Notes: generated from the sequence alone by a model not told the origin. A DNA stretch of 13,764 nucleotides from an uncultured Sporolactobacillus sp. (GCA_900543345.1 UQRJ01000040.1:1-13764), one strand, 5' to 3'; numbered from the stretch's first letter, positions 7,442 to 13,726 are shown. Translations and numbers: made by a program.

Positions 7442-8824
7442 TTAATGGTTTGCTCGATAATTTAATTTAAGCGCATATTTTTCCTTGTTTGTTTGTCTGG
7501 AACGAGCAATCGCCATTGCATCCGCGTTAACAGATTCGGTAATCGTCGATCCGGCGGCGATAAAAGCGCCGTCCCCGATCGTGACAGGAGCAACTAGGTT
7601 GGCATTGCAGCCGATAAAAGCGTCGTCCCCGATCGTCGTCTGAAATTTATTTTTCCCGTCATAATTGACTGTAATCGTTCCGCAACCCATGTTTACATGC
7701 TTCCCCAGGACGGCATCGCCGATATAGGTCAGATGAGATGCTTTGCTTCCGGTGCCGATTTCCGCTTTTTTTACTTCAACAAAATTACCGACCCGCGCTT
7801 CATCATGAATCTTAGAAAGCGGACGAATATGAGCGAACGGCCCAATCTGAACCCGATCGCCGATCCAGCTATTATCAAGCACCGACTGTTCGATCCGGCT
7901 GTCCGCACCGATTCGGCAATTGCGGATCCGGCTGTTCGGACCGATCGTGCATGCCTCGCCGATACTCGTATCTCCTTCGACAATGGTTCCCGGATAGATC
8001 ACCGTATCGCCGCCGATCGTGCAATCCGCGGACAGATAAGTCGTCAGTGGGTCAATCAGCGTTACGCCGCGCTTCATATGCGCGCGGTTGATCCGCCGGC
8101 GCATCAGTTTCTCCGCCTCGGCCAGCTGAATCCGGTCGTTAACGCCAACCGTCTCCTCGACATGCCGCGTCCGGCAGGCCAGAACTTTCTTCCCATCTTT
8201 AATCAGCAGCCCGATCACATCGGGAAGGTAATACTCGCCTTGAGCATTATTGTTACCCACCCTGCGGAGCATTTCAAACAGCAGACGGTTATTGAAACTA
8301 TAGATACCGGTATTGATTTCCTTTATCTTTTTCTCTTCATCGGTAGCGTCCTTATCCTCGATAATTCCCGCAAGATCGCCGGAACCCGAAAAACGGATAA
8401 CCCTGCCGTACCCGGCCGGATTATCCAAATCAGCGGTCAATACGGCCGCCGCCGCCTGATTCTTTTCCTGAAAATTAATCAGCTTTTCAATCGTTTCCGC
8501 AGTGATCAGCGGTGTGTCGCCATAGAGTACGACGGTTGTTCCATCCTTATCGTCCAGTTGAGGCGCCGCCTGAAGCACGGCGTGTGCCGTCCCCAGCTGT
8601 TGCTTTTGAAGCACGCATTCGGCATCGGATCCGACGCAAGAACGAACGTCGTCCGCCCCATATCCGATAATGACAAAGGCCTTGGAAAAACGGGCCTTGC
8701 GGATTTCATCCACTACATAACGGATCATCGGTTTTCCGCATACCGGATGCAGAACTTTATACAATTTCGACTTCATCCTGGTACCCTTTCCGGCCGCCAA
8801 GACAACCGCATATCGATTTGACAT
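7442..8824 (-). CDS. glmU: Bifunctional GlmU (GlcNAc-1-P uridyltransferase / GlcN-1-P acetyltransferase)
   Basis: GlmU makes UDP-N-acetylglucosamine, the first activated precursor of peptidoglycan and teichoic acids, by acetylating glucosamine-1-phosphate and then transferring UMP. The 460 residues match the family (about 456). The N-terminal nucleotidyltransferase domain has LAAGKGTRMKS at 9-19, QLGTAHAV at 76-83, LYGDTPLIT at 100-108 and PAGYGR at 136-141. The C-terminal domain is a left-handed beta helix of hexapeptide repeats from about residue 265, with the acetyltransferase histidine in KASHLTYIGD (H364) and NMGCGTITVNYDG following. ATG 8824 has GGGGGAT about 5 bases upstream. It heads the glmU-prs-ctc unit behind a near-consensus sigma-A promoter. 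A 374-codon open frame on the opposite strand is only a shadow. Confidence 0.97.
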   Translation of the reverse strand: MSNRYAVVLAAGKGTRMKSKLYKVLHPVCGKPMIRYVVDEIRKARFSKAFVIIGYGADDVRSCVGSDAECVLQKQQLGTAHAVLQAAPQLDDKDGTTVVLYGDTPLITAETIEKLINFQEKNQAAAAVLTADLDNPAGYGRVIRFSGSGDLAGIIEDKDATDEEKKIKEINTGIYSFNNRLLFEMLRRVGNNNAQGEYYLPDVIGLLIKDGKKVLACRTRHVEETVGVNDRIQLAEAEKLMRRRINRAHMKRGVTLIDPLTTYLSADCTIGGDTVIYPGTIVEGDTSIGEACTIGPNSRIRNCRIGADSRIEQSVLDNSWIGDRVQIGPFAHIRPLSKIHDEARVGNFVEVKKAEIGTGSKASHLTYIGDAVLGKHVNMGCGTITVNYDGKNKFQTTIGDDAFIGCNANLVAPVTIGDGAFIAAGSTITESVNADAMAIARSRQTNKEKYALKLNYRANH

Positions 8825-8859
8825 GATTATCCCCCATCGTAAGCTTTGCATCCTTTATG

Positions 8860-8888
8860 ACTATAGCTTAAACAAAAACCTTTTTCAA
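8860..8888 (-). promoter_or_regulatory. Sigma-A promoter of glmU-prs-ctc
   Basis: On the minus strand TTGAAA (8883-8888) is followed after exactly 17 bases by TATAGT (8860-8865). Each hexamer has one mismatch to consensus and the spacer is T-rich. The expected start is about 30 bases before the GlmU ATG, so the leader is short with no room for a riboswitch. Confidence 0.85.
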
Positions 8889-8950
8889 GGTAAAAAAGCA
8901 AGGGGGACGGCGCAAGCGATCGCGCGCTTAGTCGGGAAATCGGGCGATGT

Positions 8951-8974
8951 AAAAAGGAACCGCTTTACGGTTCC
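8951..8974 (-). terminator. Rho-independent terminator after spoVG
   Basis: On the minus strand GGAACCG (8968-8974) pairs with CGGTTCC (8956-8962) around TAAAG, followed by TTTTT (8951-8955). It begins 13 bases after the spoVG stop and separates spoVG from glmU. Confidence 0.9.
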
Positions 8975-8987
8975 CTCCGCCGATCGA

Positions 8988-9278
8988 TTATGATGCGCCG
9001 GCCCGCTCGAACGACGGCGAGGCGGCACAGGCATGCCGATATTCGTTTAGAATTGCCGATTGAATTTTTTCACGCGAGGCCGATGTGATCGGATGGGCAA
9101 TATCCCTGAACTCTCCTTCCGGCGTCCGCTTGCTGGGCATCGCAACAAACAATCCGTTGTTTCCGTCGATCACACGGATATCGTGTACAACAAATTCTTT
9201 ATCGATCGTCATCGAAGCAATCGCCCGCATCCGGCCGTCCGTGTGAACCAGTCGCAGCCTGACATCCGTAATTTCCAT
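8988..9278 (-). CDS. spoVG: SpoVG, sporulation and septation regulator
   Basis: SpoVG is a small protein conserved across Firmicutes that affects asymmetric septation and, in other species, capsule and virulence gene expression; it binds nucleic acids in several species. The 96 residues are nearly as long as in B. subtilis (97), and the core is almost unchanged: MEITDVRLRLVHTDGRMRAI at 1-20, DIRVIDGNNGLFVAMPSKR at 33-51, and EGEFRDIAHPI. The acidic end is shortened but keeps the final GAS. The upstream GGATG ribosome binding site is about 13 bases away, somewhat long. It lies downstream of purR, with no ridA (yabJ) between them, has a sigma-H-like promoter in the gap and a strong terminator after it. 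Confidence 0.97.
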   Translation of the reverse strand: MEITDVRLRLVHTDGRMRAIASMTIDKEFVVHDIRVIDGNNGLFVAMPSKRTPEGEFRDIAHPITSASREKIQSAILNEYRHACAASPSFERAGAS

Positions 9279-9325
9279 TTTTCAGGCACCATCCTTTTTG
9301 TGAATTACGAAACTCCGTATTACAG

Positions 9326-9354
9326 AATTTCAACACAAAAAGTGGAATTCCTGC
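9326..9354 (-). promoter_or_regulatory. Sigma-H-like promoter of spoVG
   Basis: On the minus strand GCAGGAATT (9346-9354) is followed after 14 bases by GAAAT (9327-9331). The spoVG promoter of B. subtilis, a model sigma-H promoter, has GCAGGATTT, 14 bases, then GAATTG. The -35 and the spacing match; the -10 has one extra A. Sigma-H control makes spoVG an early post-exponential gene in B. subtilis. Confidence 0.7.
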
Positions 9355-9397
9355 CGCCGAGCAGCAAACAGCGAAACTTTTCACCCATTTATTTCCT

Positions 9398-10246
9398 TTA
9401 GGCCCGGCTCCGGGCTGCTTCCTGCGCGCGGAGCAGAGCAACGACATTGCCCTCCTCCATAATCAGCCGACCTTCCTCTTCATTGATCGACAGTTTTAAG
9501 AGCGACGTATAGTGGTCCACTAGCTTCGGCCGCGGCTCCTGTTTTTCCACAAAAACAGCCGTACCGGCAACCGACGCACCGAACTCGTGAACCATGTTCA
9601 TCATGCCTTTCATTGTCCCGCCGGCTTTCATAAAATCGTCAATAATCAGGACGTGGGCACTCGGCTTCAGGCTGCGCCGGGGCAGGACCATCGTCTGTAT
9701 CCGTTGTGATGATCCGGAAATATAGTTGATGCTGACGGTCGAGCCTTCAGTGACCTTGCTGCTCTTACGGGCAACGACGACTGGGACGCTCCGCTGCGAG
9801 GCGACGGCGTACGCAAGTGGAATGCCCTTGGTCTCCATCGTCATAATCACGTCGATGGGTTTTTCACTGTAAACCGATGCAATGAGCCGGCCAATCGACT
9901 GTACGACATCGGGAAGGCCGAGAATATCGGTCATATATAAATAACCGCCGGGAAGCAGGCGGCCGCGATCGGTCATCTGCTGCTTCAAGCCGTCAAGCAA
10001 TCGCCGGGCCTCCGCCAGGCTCATACAGGGCTGAAAGCTCACACCGCCGGCTGCACCGGCAAGTGTTCGGAGTTTACCGATTCCCCGCGATTCAAAATTT
10101 TCTTTGATAATTGAAAGATCTTCGCTGATTGAGGATTTAGCCGACTCATAAAGGTCGGAAAAATACGAGAGCGAAACGATCTGATACGGATGCCGCAGCA
10201 AATAGGCAGTCATATCCACCAATCTGCTACTTCGCCTCATTTTCAT
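9398..10246 (-). CDS. purR: Purine operon repressor PurR
   Basis: PurR of Gram-positive bacteria represses purine synthesis and salvage genes, and PRPP relieves this. The 282 residues (B. subtilis 285) comprise an N-terminal winged-helix domain (residues 1-70, MRRSSRLVDMTAYLLRHP onward, with SSISEDLSIIKENFE) and a phosphoribosyltransferase-like effector domain. The PRPP-binding motif VLIIDDFMKAGGT is at 199-211. ATG 10246 is chosen because GGAGG lies 6 bases upstream; the ATG at 10252 would leave no spacing. It starts 30 bases after ispE. A PurBox-like inverted pair spans the junction, so it probably regulates itself. The downstream partner ridA found in B. subtilis is missing. Confidence 0.96.
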   Translation of the reverse strand: MKMRRSSRLVDMTAYLLRHPYQIVSLSYFSDLYESAKSSISEDLSIIKENFESRGIGKLRTLAGAAGGVSFQPCMSLAEARRLLDGLKQQMTDRGRLLPGGYLYMTDILGLPDVVQSIGRLIASVYSEKPIDVIMTMETKGIPLAYAVASQRSVPVVVARKSSKVTEGSTVSINYISGSSQRIQTMVLPRRSLKPSAHVLIIDDFMKAGGTMKGMMNMVHEFGASVAGTAVFVEKQEPRPKLVDHYTSLLKLSINEEEGRLIMEEGNVVALLRAQEAARSRA

Positions 10247-10257
10247 AGCCATCCTCC

Positions 10258-10301
10258 AAATCCGAATATTTTAAAGCTATATTACACCATTATTCGGATT
10301 C
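10258..10301 (-). promoter_or_regulatory. PurBox-like inverted pair, PurR operator
   Basis: Two inverted 13-base boxes flank an 18-base AT-rich spacer. On the plus strand AAATCCGAATATT (10258-10270) matches the PurBox consensus AWWWCCGAACWWT at 12 of 13 positions. On the minus strand GAATCCGAATAAT (10289-10301) matches at 11 of 13. Both share CCGAAT in place of CCGAAC. One box lies within the last codons of ispE. PurR of B. subtilis represses its own operon, which fits this position. Confidence 0.68.
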
Positions 10302-11158
10302 GGGCAAGAGGGTGACGCGTGGTACGGACAGGCAGCAAAAACCGCTTTACCATACCCCTGCATGCCGTTGAGCAGTCGTGGCAGGCGCGATTCATTTCGG
10401 GTCAGCGCAAAAACTGTCGGCCCGCTGCCGCTCATCAAAACCCCTTCGGCTCCGATGAGACGCAGTTGCCGTTTGATCCTTGCAATTTCAGGTACCGTCC
10501 TCATTGTGACGGGCTCCAATGCATTGCCGAGCAAGCGGCAAACGGCCGGAAAATCGGAACGACGAATTGCGGCAACCATGGCGTCGACATTGGGATGCAG
10601 CGGCGTTTCTCCATTCCATGCCCGGTAGATCGCAGCCGTCGAAACAGAAACATCCGGTTTGACGAGAATAACCCAACACGGCGGGAAGCCGGGAAGTTGC
10701 TCAATACATTCACCGCGGCCGGTTGCCAGCGCCGTGCCGCCTTTCAAACAGAAAACGACGTCCGAACCGATTTGTTCGGCAATCGACCGCATGTCCCGAT
10801 CCTGCATGCCGAGCGACCATAATCGATTCAGCGCACGGATTGTTGCCGCCGCATCGCTGCTTCCCCCGGCGAGCCCGGCCGCCACCGGAATTTTCTTCTG
10901 GATATCGATGTGCACGCCGCGGTGAATGCCGTACGTTTCTTTGATCAGCCATGCGGCCCGGTAAGCAAGATTATGTTCATCTTCCGGTACAAAGGGGGCC
11001 GAAGCATGCAGAACAATCCGGTCCTCCCTCAGATCGCTACATTCCAGCCGGTCCGTCAGATCGACTGTCGTCATCACCATCCGAACTTCATGATAGCCGT
11101 CGGCCCGCTTCTTCAGTACATCGAGTGAAAGATTGATTTTTGCGGGCGCTTTTTCCAT
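10277..11158 (-). CDS. ispE: 4-(cytidine 5'-diphospho)-2-C-methyl-D-erythritol kinase IspE
   Basis: IspE is a GHMP-family kinase that phosphorylates CDP-methylerythritol in the non-mevalonate isoprenoid pathway, feeding lipid carriers such as undecaprenyl phosphate. From ATG 11158 the protein has 293 residues (B. subtilis 289). It begins MEKAPAKINLSLDV (K8), with PVAAGLAGGSSDAAA (91-105) forming the ATP loop, GSDVVF with catalytic D133, GGTALATGRGE after it, and SGSGPTVFA as the third GHMP motif. The frame stays open to 11302, but the extra residues read through a hairpin and a promoter and do not resemble the family. TTG 11167, with GAAGGA 12 bases upstream, is a real alternative start. The stop is 30 bases before purR, and its last codons carry half of the PurR operator. 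Confidence 0.95.
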   Translation of the reverse strand: MEKAPAKINLSLDVLKKRADGYHEVRMVMTTVDLTDRLECSDLREDRIVLHASAPFVPEDEHNLAYRAAWLIKETYGIHRGVHIDIQKKIPVAAGLAGGSSDAAATIRALNRLWSLGMQDRDMRSIAEQIGSDVVFCLKGGTALATGRGECIEQLPGFPPCWVILVKPDVSVSTAAIYRAWNGETPLHPNVDAMVAAIRRSDFPAVCRLLGNALEPVTMRTVPEIARIKRQLRLIGAEGVLMSGSGPTVFALTRNESRLPRLLNGMQGYGKAVFAACPYHASPSCPNPNNGVI

Positions 11159-11197
11159 CACTTTCAACGCTGTCTCAAGTCCTTCGTTTTTGATCTC

Positions 11198-11227
11198 ATC
11201 ATATAGGGAAAACCCACCGATTGGCAA
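11198..11227 (-). promoter_or_regulatory. Likely sigma-A promoter of ispE-purR
   Basis: On the minus strand TTGCCA (11222-11227) is followed after 18 bases by TATGAT (11198-11203), each one mismatch from consensus. Transcription would start about 25-30 bases before the ispE start codon. The site lies inside the open frame upstream of ispE, which is evidence that the longer frame is not translated. Confidence 0.6.
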
Positions 11228-11251
11228 GTGCTGATCGTCTTTTTCATCACT

Positions 11252-11290
11252 AACAAGAGGGACCCGCCGTACTGGCAGGCCCCTCTTGTT
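11252..11290 (-). repeat. Long inverted repeat (hairpin) between sspF and ispE
   Basis: On the minus strand AACAAGAGGG-G-CCTGCC, a 5-base loop, then GGCGGG-T-CCCTCTTGTT form a continuous 17-bp stem if two G-U pairs are allowed. It starts 9 bases past the sspF stop. No T tract follows, so it is not a classical terminator, although it may protect the 3' end of the sspF message or weaken transcription into ispE. Confidence 0.7.
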
Positions 11291-11298
11291 GCGCTCAA

Positions 11299-11484
11299 TC
11301 ATTCAGTTTTTTCGGAGCCGGCCATTTGCTGTTGCGCTTTCTCAACGGCGCGTCGCACCATGTTCCCCGCATCGCGGGCACGGATGCCGCCCCATCCTTC
11401 TCGTTGCACTGTATCATAAAATCCCAGCTCTTTTGCAAGTTCCAGCTTGAACGCCTCGGACATGATACCCTTCCGCCTGCTCAT
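11299..11484 (-). CDS. sspF: Alpha/beta-type small acid-soluble spore protein SspF
   Basis: SspF is a minor alpha/beta-type SASP; these proteins coat spore DNA and are degraded by the GPR protease at germination. The 61 residues equal the B. subtilis length. MSRRKGIMSEAFKLELAKEL is followed by the family hallmark GFYDTV and GGIRARDAGNMVRRAVEKAQQ, which contains the conserved DNA-binding segment. The ATG at 11484 has GGGAG 9 bases upstream; a longer frame starting at TTG 11493 is not needed. Its position between veg and ispE is conserved. SASP genes are read by sigma-G; upstream I see only a weak candidate (GTATAG at 11542-11547, CATACGC at 11520-11526), too poor to list. A long hairpin follows. 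Confidence 0.95.
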   Translation of the reverse strand: MSRRKGIMSEAFKLELAKELGFYDTVQREGWGGIRARDAGNMVRRAVEKAQQQMAGSEKTE

Positions 11485-11681
11485 AGCTCGCAACTCCCTT
11501 CAATGGTCGAGCATCGTTAGCGTATGCATATGACTCCCGCTCTATACAAAAGCACGGAAACGTGTTAAAATAAGCAGCGATGAAAGGGGTTTCAAACAGC
11601 ACAAACGCGCATCGTCGCTTCCTCGCCAAGAGGCATACAAAAATGCGCGTATCCGCTCATTCATTCTTCTTTTAAAGGCGT
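11485..11681 (-). other. veg-sspF intergenic gap, no gene seen
   Basis: This 197-base gap is the longest non-coding stretch in the window. It holds the sspF ribosome binding site, an unconvincing sigma-G-like pair and a spaced inverted repeat at 11605-11650. A 71-codon open frame crossing it overlaps sspF in another frame and has no recognisable features. Confidence 0.6.
11605..11650 (-). repeat. Two-tier inverted repeat after veg
   Basis: ACGCGCAT (11605-11612) and ATGCGCGT (11643-11650) are perfect inverse complements, and between them CCTC (11621-11624) and GAGG (11630-11633) form a short inner hairpin. It begins about 30 bases after the veg stop. The T-rich tail on the minus strand (TTTGTGCTGTTTG) is interrupted, so a role as the veg terminator is only possible. 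Confidence 0.45.
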
Positions 11682-11936
11682 TTACTGGCCGCTTGCCATT
11701 TCTTCTGCAAAGGTGAGTTCTACAGAGTCCGTTAAGACGTCTGTGTAGCTGTATGAGACGCGGTCATAAGCGTTCGAATTTTTGTCGAGGCGCACGATGA
11801 ACACCGACGGATAGGTTCCTTCCAGAACACCGCTGCGTTGAATCGTCTTGCGTCTCCCACCGTTTGCTTTCACCGTTAGGCGGCTTCCGACACGTAAATC
11901 CAACGTGCCCTTGATATCAGCAATGGTTTTTCCCAT
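11682..11936 (-). CDS. veg: Veg protein
   Basis: Veg is a small, abundant protein of Bacillales; in B. subtilis it has been reported to stimulate biofilm formation and to influence spore outgrowth, but its biochemical action is unknown. The 84 residues (B. subtilis 86) contain the conserved core MGKTIADIKGTLD, then GSRLTVKANGGRRKTIQRSG and TYPSVFIVRLD, then RVSYSYTDVLTDSVELTF. ATG 11936 has AGGTGG about 10 bases upstream; TTG 11945 lies too close to that site. Two strong tandem promoters stand in front, in keeping with the high vegetative expression from which the gene takes its name. It lies between yabG and sspF as in B. subtilis. Confidence 0.96.
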   Translation of the reverse strand: MGKTIADIKGTLDLRVGSRLTVKANGGRRKTIQRSGVLEGTYPSVFIVRLDKNSNAYDRVSYSYTDVLTDSVELTFAEEMASGQ

Positions 11937-11964
11937 CTCGACCAATCCACCTCACTTAAGCTTA

Positions 11965-11993
11965 AGTATATCACAAAGCCTGAAAAAAAGCAA
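11965..11993 (-). promoter_or_regulatory. veg promoter P2 (proximal)
   Basis: On the minus strand TTGCTT (11988-11993), a 17-base spacer and TATACT (11965-11970). The -10 is preceded by TGTGA, giving an extended -10 (TGTGATATACT). The expected start falls in the palindrome CTTAAGCTTAAG, about 25 bases before the ATG. Confidence 0.75.
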
Positions 11994-12002
11994 ATAAGAT
12001 AA

Positions 12003-12032
12003 ATTGTACCAGGAACTCAAGAACATTGTCAA
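12003..12032 (-). promoter_or_regulatory. veg promoter P1 (distal)
   Basis: On the minus strand a perfect TTGACA (12027-12032), an 18-base spacer and TACAAT (12003-12008), with TGG giving an extended -10. The B. subtilis veg promoter also pairs TTGACA with TACAAT. A 15-base palindrome covers this -35 (12022-12036). Confidence 0.82.
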
Positions 12033-12094
12033 TGTTTTTGCTAATATTTTTATTTAGTATGTGTTGATGGAAAAAATTTAATGCGTCGATTGGC

Positions 12095-12958
12095 TCATTC
12101 CGACGGGAAGGGCAGGCCGGTACGCAGCATCCCGCGGCTTTCCACACCGCCGAGGCCGCCCGTTCCGCTGAGGGTATTGCGCAGGACTTCCCAGACATTG
12201 ATACTGCTCATAAATGAGGTAAAACTGATCTTCGCGACAAGATACACTGGGTCAAGGGCGTGAATGTTGACCCGATCCGGCGAACTGGCGAAATTGGCGC
12301 CGGCGCGGATCAACCGTTCGAAGTTGGACTGACAGGCACCGGCAAAGATGACCATTTGATCGAGGCTCGGCCAGCGGTAGCGAACTTCTTTAACCGTTCG
12401 GACGAAATGGCCGGAATGACGATACGCCTTGATCTCATCTGCCGTCCCTTTATTTTTCATAAATGCGTCGTGGCCGGTCAACACAAGAATGTCCGGTCGG
12501 ATATTGCCGACAAGATCGGGAACGCGTTCGGGCATCTCCGCTTCCGCCATATATTTTCCAATGACTGGGACGCGGAGCTTGTCATAAACGATCAGGCATT
12601 TTCTTAGATAAAACGGATCGCCATCGATATGCAGCACACGTCCGGGCATTTCAAAATAAGCGTTTTCCGCCCGATACCCGCTCGTGGCCGTATATTCGCG
12701 TGCAAGTCGCATCCGCCGATAGTCTTGCCGGAACAGTTTCAGCGATGCCGCTTCACGTTGCTGCACATGTTGTTCGTATTTTTCCCGCTCGTCGTCGCTG
12801 ACTGGCACCAGGTCCTCGAGCGGGGCATCGGCAAGCAGCCGCAGATCGTGGCCGGCCAGTTCCGCCCACTTTCCTTCAGGATCAATGCTCACGACGCGAA
12901 ACGGCAAATCGCACTGATAGGAACGCCGCGCGACCAGGTCACCCGTCTGTATGACCAT
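12095..12958 (-). CDS. yabG: Sporulation-specific protease YabG
   Basis: YabG is a mother-cell protease that trims spore coat and cortex-associated proteins (in B. subtilis SafA and others) late in coat maturation and allows transglutaminase cross-linking; in Clostridioides it processes germination proteins. The 287 residues compare with about 290 in B. subtilis. Conserved blocks are an SH3-like start MVIQTGDLVARRSYQCD, then MPGRVLHIDGDPFYL (104-118), RPDILVLTGHDAF with the likely catalytic H163, and VIFAGACQSNFERLIRAGAN with the likely nucleophile C209, then NIHALDPVYLVAKISFT. ATG 12958 has AGGGGAG 4 bases upstream. YabG is made under sigma-K in B. subtilis; a CATAGGATG about 60 bases upstream resembles a sigma-K -10 but has no clear -35. 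No good terminator separates it from veg. Confidence 0.96.
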   Translation of the reverse strand: MVIQTGDLVARRSYQCDLPFRVVSIDPEGKWAELAGHDLRLLADAPLEDLVPVSDDEREKYEQHVQQREAASLKLFRQDYRRMRLAREYTATSGYRAENAYFEMPGRVLHIDGDPFYLRKCLIVYDKLRVPVIGKYMAEAEMPERVPDLVGNIRPDILVLTGHDAFMKNKGTADEIKAYRHSGHFVRTVKEVRYRWPSLDQMVIFAGACQSNFERLIRAGANFASSPDRVNIHALDPVYLVAKISFTSFMSSINVWEVLRNTLSGTGGLGGVESRGMLRTGLPFPSE

Positions 12959-13056
12959 CGCTCTCCCCTCTTTCCGAAAGCACCCGATGTGTCCGAAAAT
13001 CGGAGCCATCCTTACCATCCTATGGGCAATGCCGAGCAATTATGCCATCCACCGCT

Positions 13057-13662
13057 TTACGGTGCGAACTTTTTTCCTTTTGCCCGCCCGGCCAAGCCGT
13101 AAAAAAACAAATCGACCAGATAGACACGGCTGGTTTCATTCACCTTTAGCGCTGTCTCCTTTTCCGTAAAGGCGCGGATGACCGCTTGGACATATTGCAA
13201 AATGATCGTCTCCGGCAATTCGGGATTGACATAACCTTCGGCCTTGCCTTGACGAATCAGTTGCAGGATCAGTTGTTCCACTCGTTTCATATACCCGCTG
13301 TTGGCAAATTTAACATACCGGGGATCGGAAAAATATAACTTTTTAAAATAATCTTCATTAAAAACTTTTTTCTGCCGGATCGAATAGTCAAGCAGTTCTT
13401 CAATTTTTTGTGGAAAAGGGATCGACTTTGTCAGCAAATCATGAAAAAACACATAAGCCTGTTCGATGAAATCGTAGGCGATCACGCGCAAGAGTTCGTC
13501 CTTATTCCCAAAATATTTATAAATCGTCACCGGCGAAACGTGCGCCGCTTCAGCAATGTCTTTCATGGTCACTTTCTCGATGCTGTAGCGATTGAACAAA
13601 TCGAACGCCGCCTGTTTAATCTGGCGTTTCTTTTTTTCCGTGCGTTTCTGATAACCGTCCAC
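13057..13662 (-). CDS. TetR/AcrR-family transcriptional regulator
   Basis: This 201-residue protein has a standard TetR N-terminal DNA-binding domain: KKRQIKQAAFDLFNRYSIEK, then VTMKDIAEAAHVSPVTIYKYF and GNKDELLRVIAYDF, covering about residues 9-60. The rest is an all-helical, variable ligand domain, so the signal it senses cannot be predicted. GTG 13662 is preferred, since GGAG lies 10 bases upstream and an extended -10 sits before it. ATG 13698 has no ribosome binding site, and the frame upstream of that runs into the adapter, giving a false MCIRDR start. In B. subtilis ksgA stands at this place before yabG. No transporter or enzyme partner is visible; a target gene may lie beyond the contig end. 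Confidence 0.9.
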   Translation of the reverse strand: MDGYQKRTEKKKRQIKQAAFDLFNRYSIEKVTMKDIAEAAHVSPVTIYKYFGNKDELLRVIAYDFIEQAYVFFHDLLTKSIPFPQKIEELLDYSIRQKKVFNEDYFKKLYFSDPRYVKFANSGYMKRVEQLILQLIRQGKAEGYVNPELPETIILQYVQAVIRAFTEKETALKVNETSRVYLVDLFFYGLAGRAKGKKFAP

Positions 13663-13696
13663 GCTATCACGACTCCATTCTGCTTCCGTTATCGTC

Positions 13697-13707
13697 ATTT
13701 TAGCACA
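13697..13707 (-). promoter_or_regulatory. Possible extended -10 promoter of the tetR-family gene
   Basis: The minus strand reads TGTGCTAAAAT, matching the extended -10 pattern TRTGN followed by TAAAAT (13697-13702). The -35 position is poor. A start here would exclude the ATG at 13698 and give a leader of about 27 bases before GTG 13662. Confidence 0.35.
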
Positions 13708-13726
13708 TTTACATTTTGAATATAAT

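Noticed and set aside
7697..8821. A 374-codon open frame on the plus strand
   Set aside because: It lies entirely opposite glmU, has no recognisable domain or ribosome binding site, and is explained by low stop-codon frequency on the antisense of a GC-rich gene.
9199..9447. An 82-codon minus-strand frame between purR and spoVG, checked as a ridA remnant
   Set aside because: It overlaps both neighbours in other frames and shows no RidA-like sequence.
11159..11302. N-terminal extension of ispE
   Set aside because: It would read through a strong hairpin and a likely promoter, and the family begins near MEKAPAKINL.
11414..11629. A 71-codon minus-strand frame overlapping sspF
   Set aside because: It overlaps a clear SASP gene in another frame and resembles nothing known.
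11955..11966. Palindrome CTTAAGCTTAAG before veg
   Set aside because: It is short, made of two AT-rich restriction-like half sites, and lies at the P2 transcription start; nothing shows it to be an operator.
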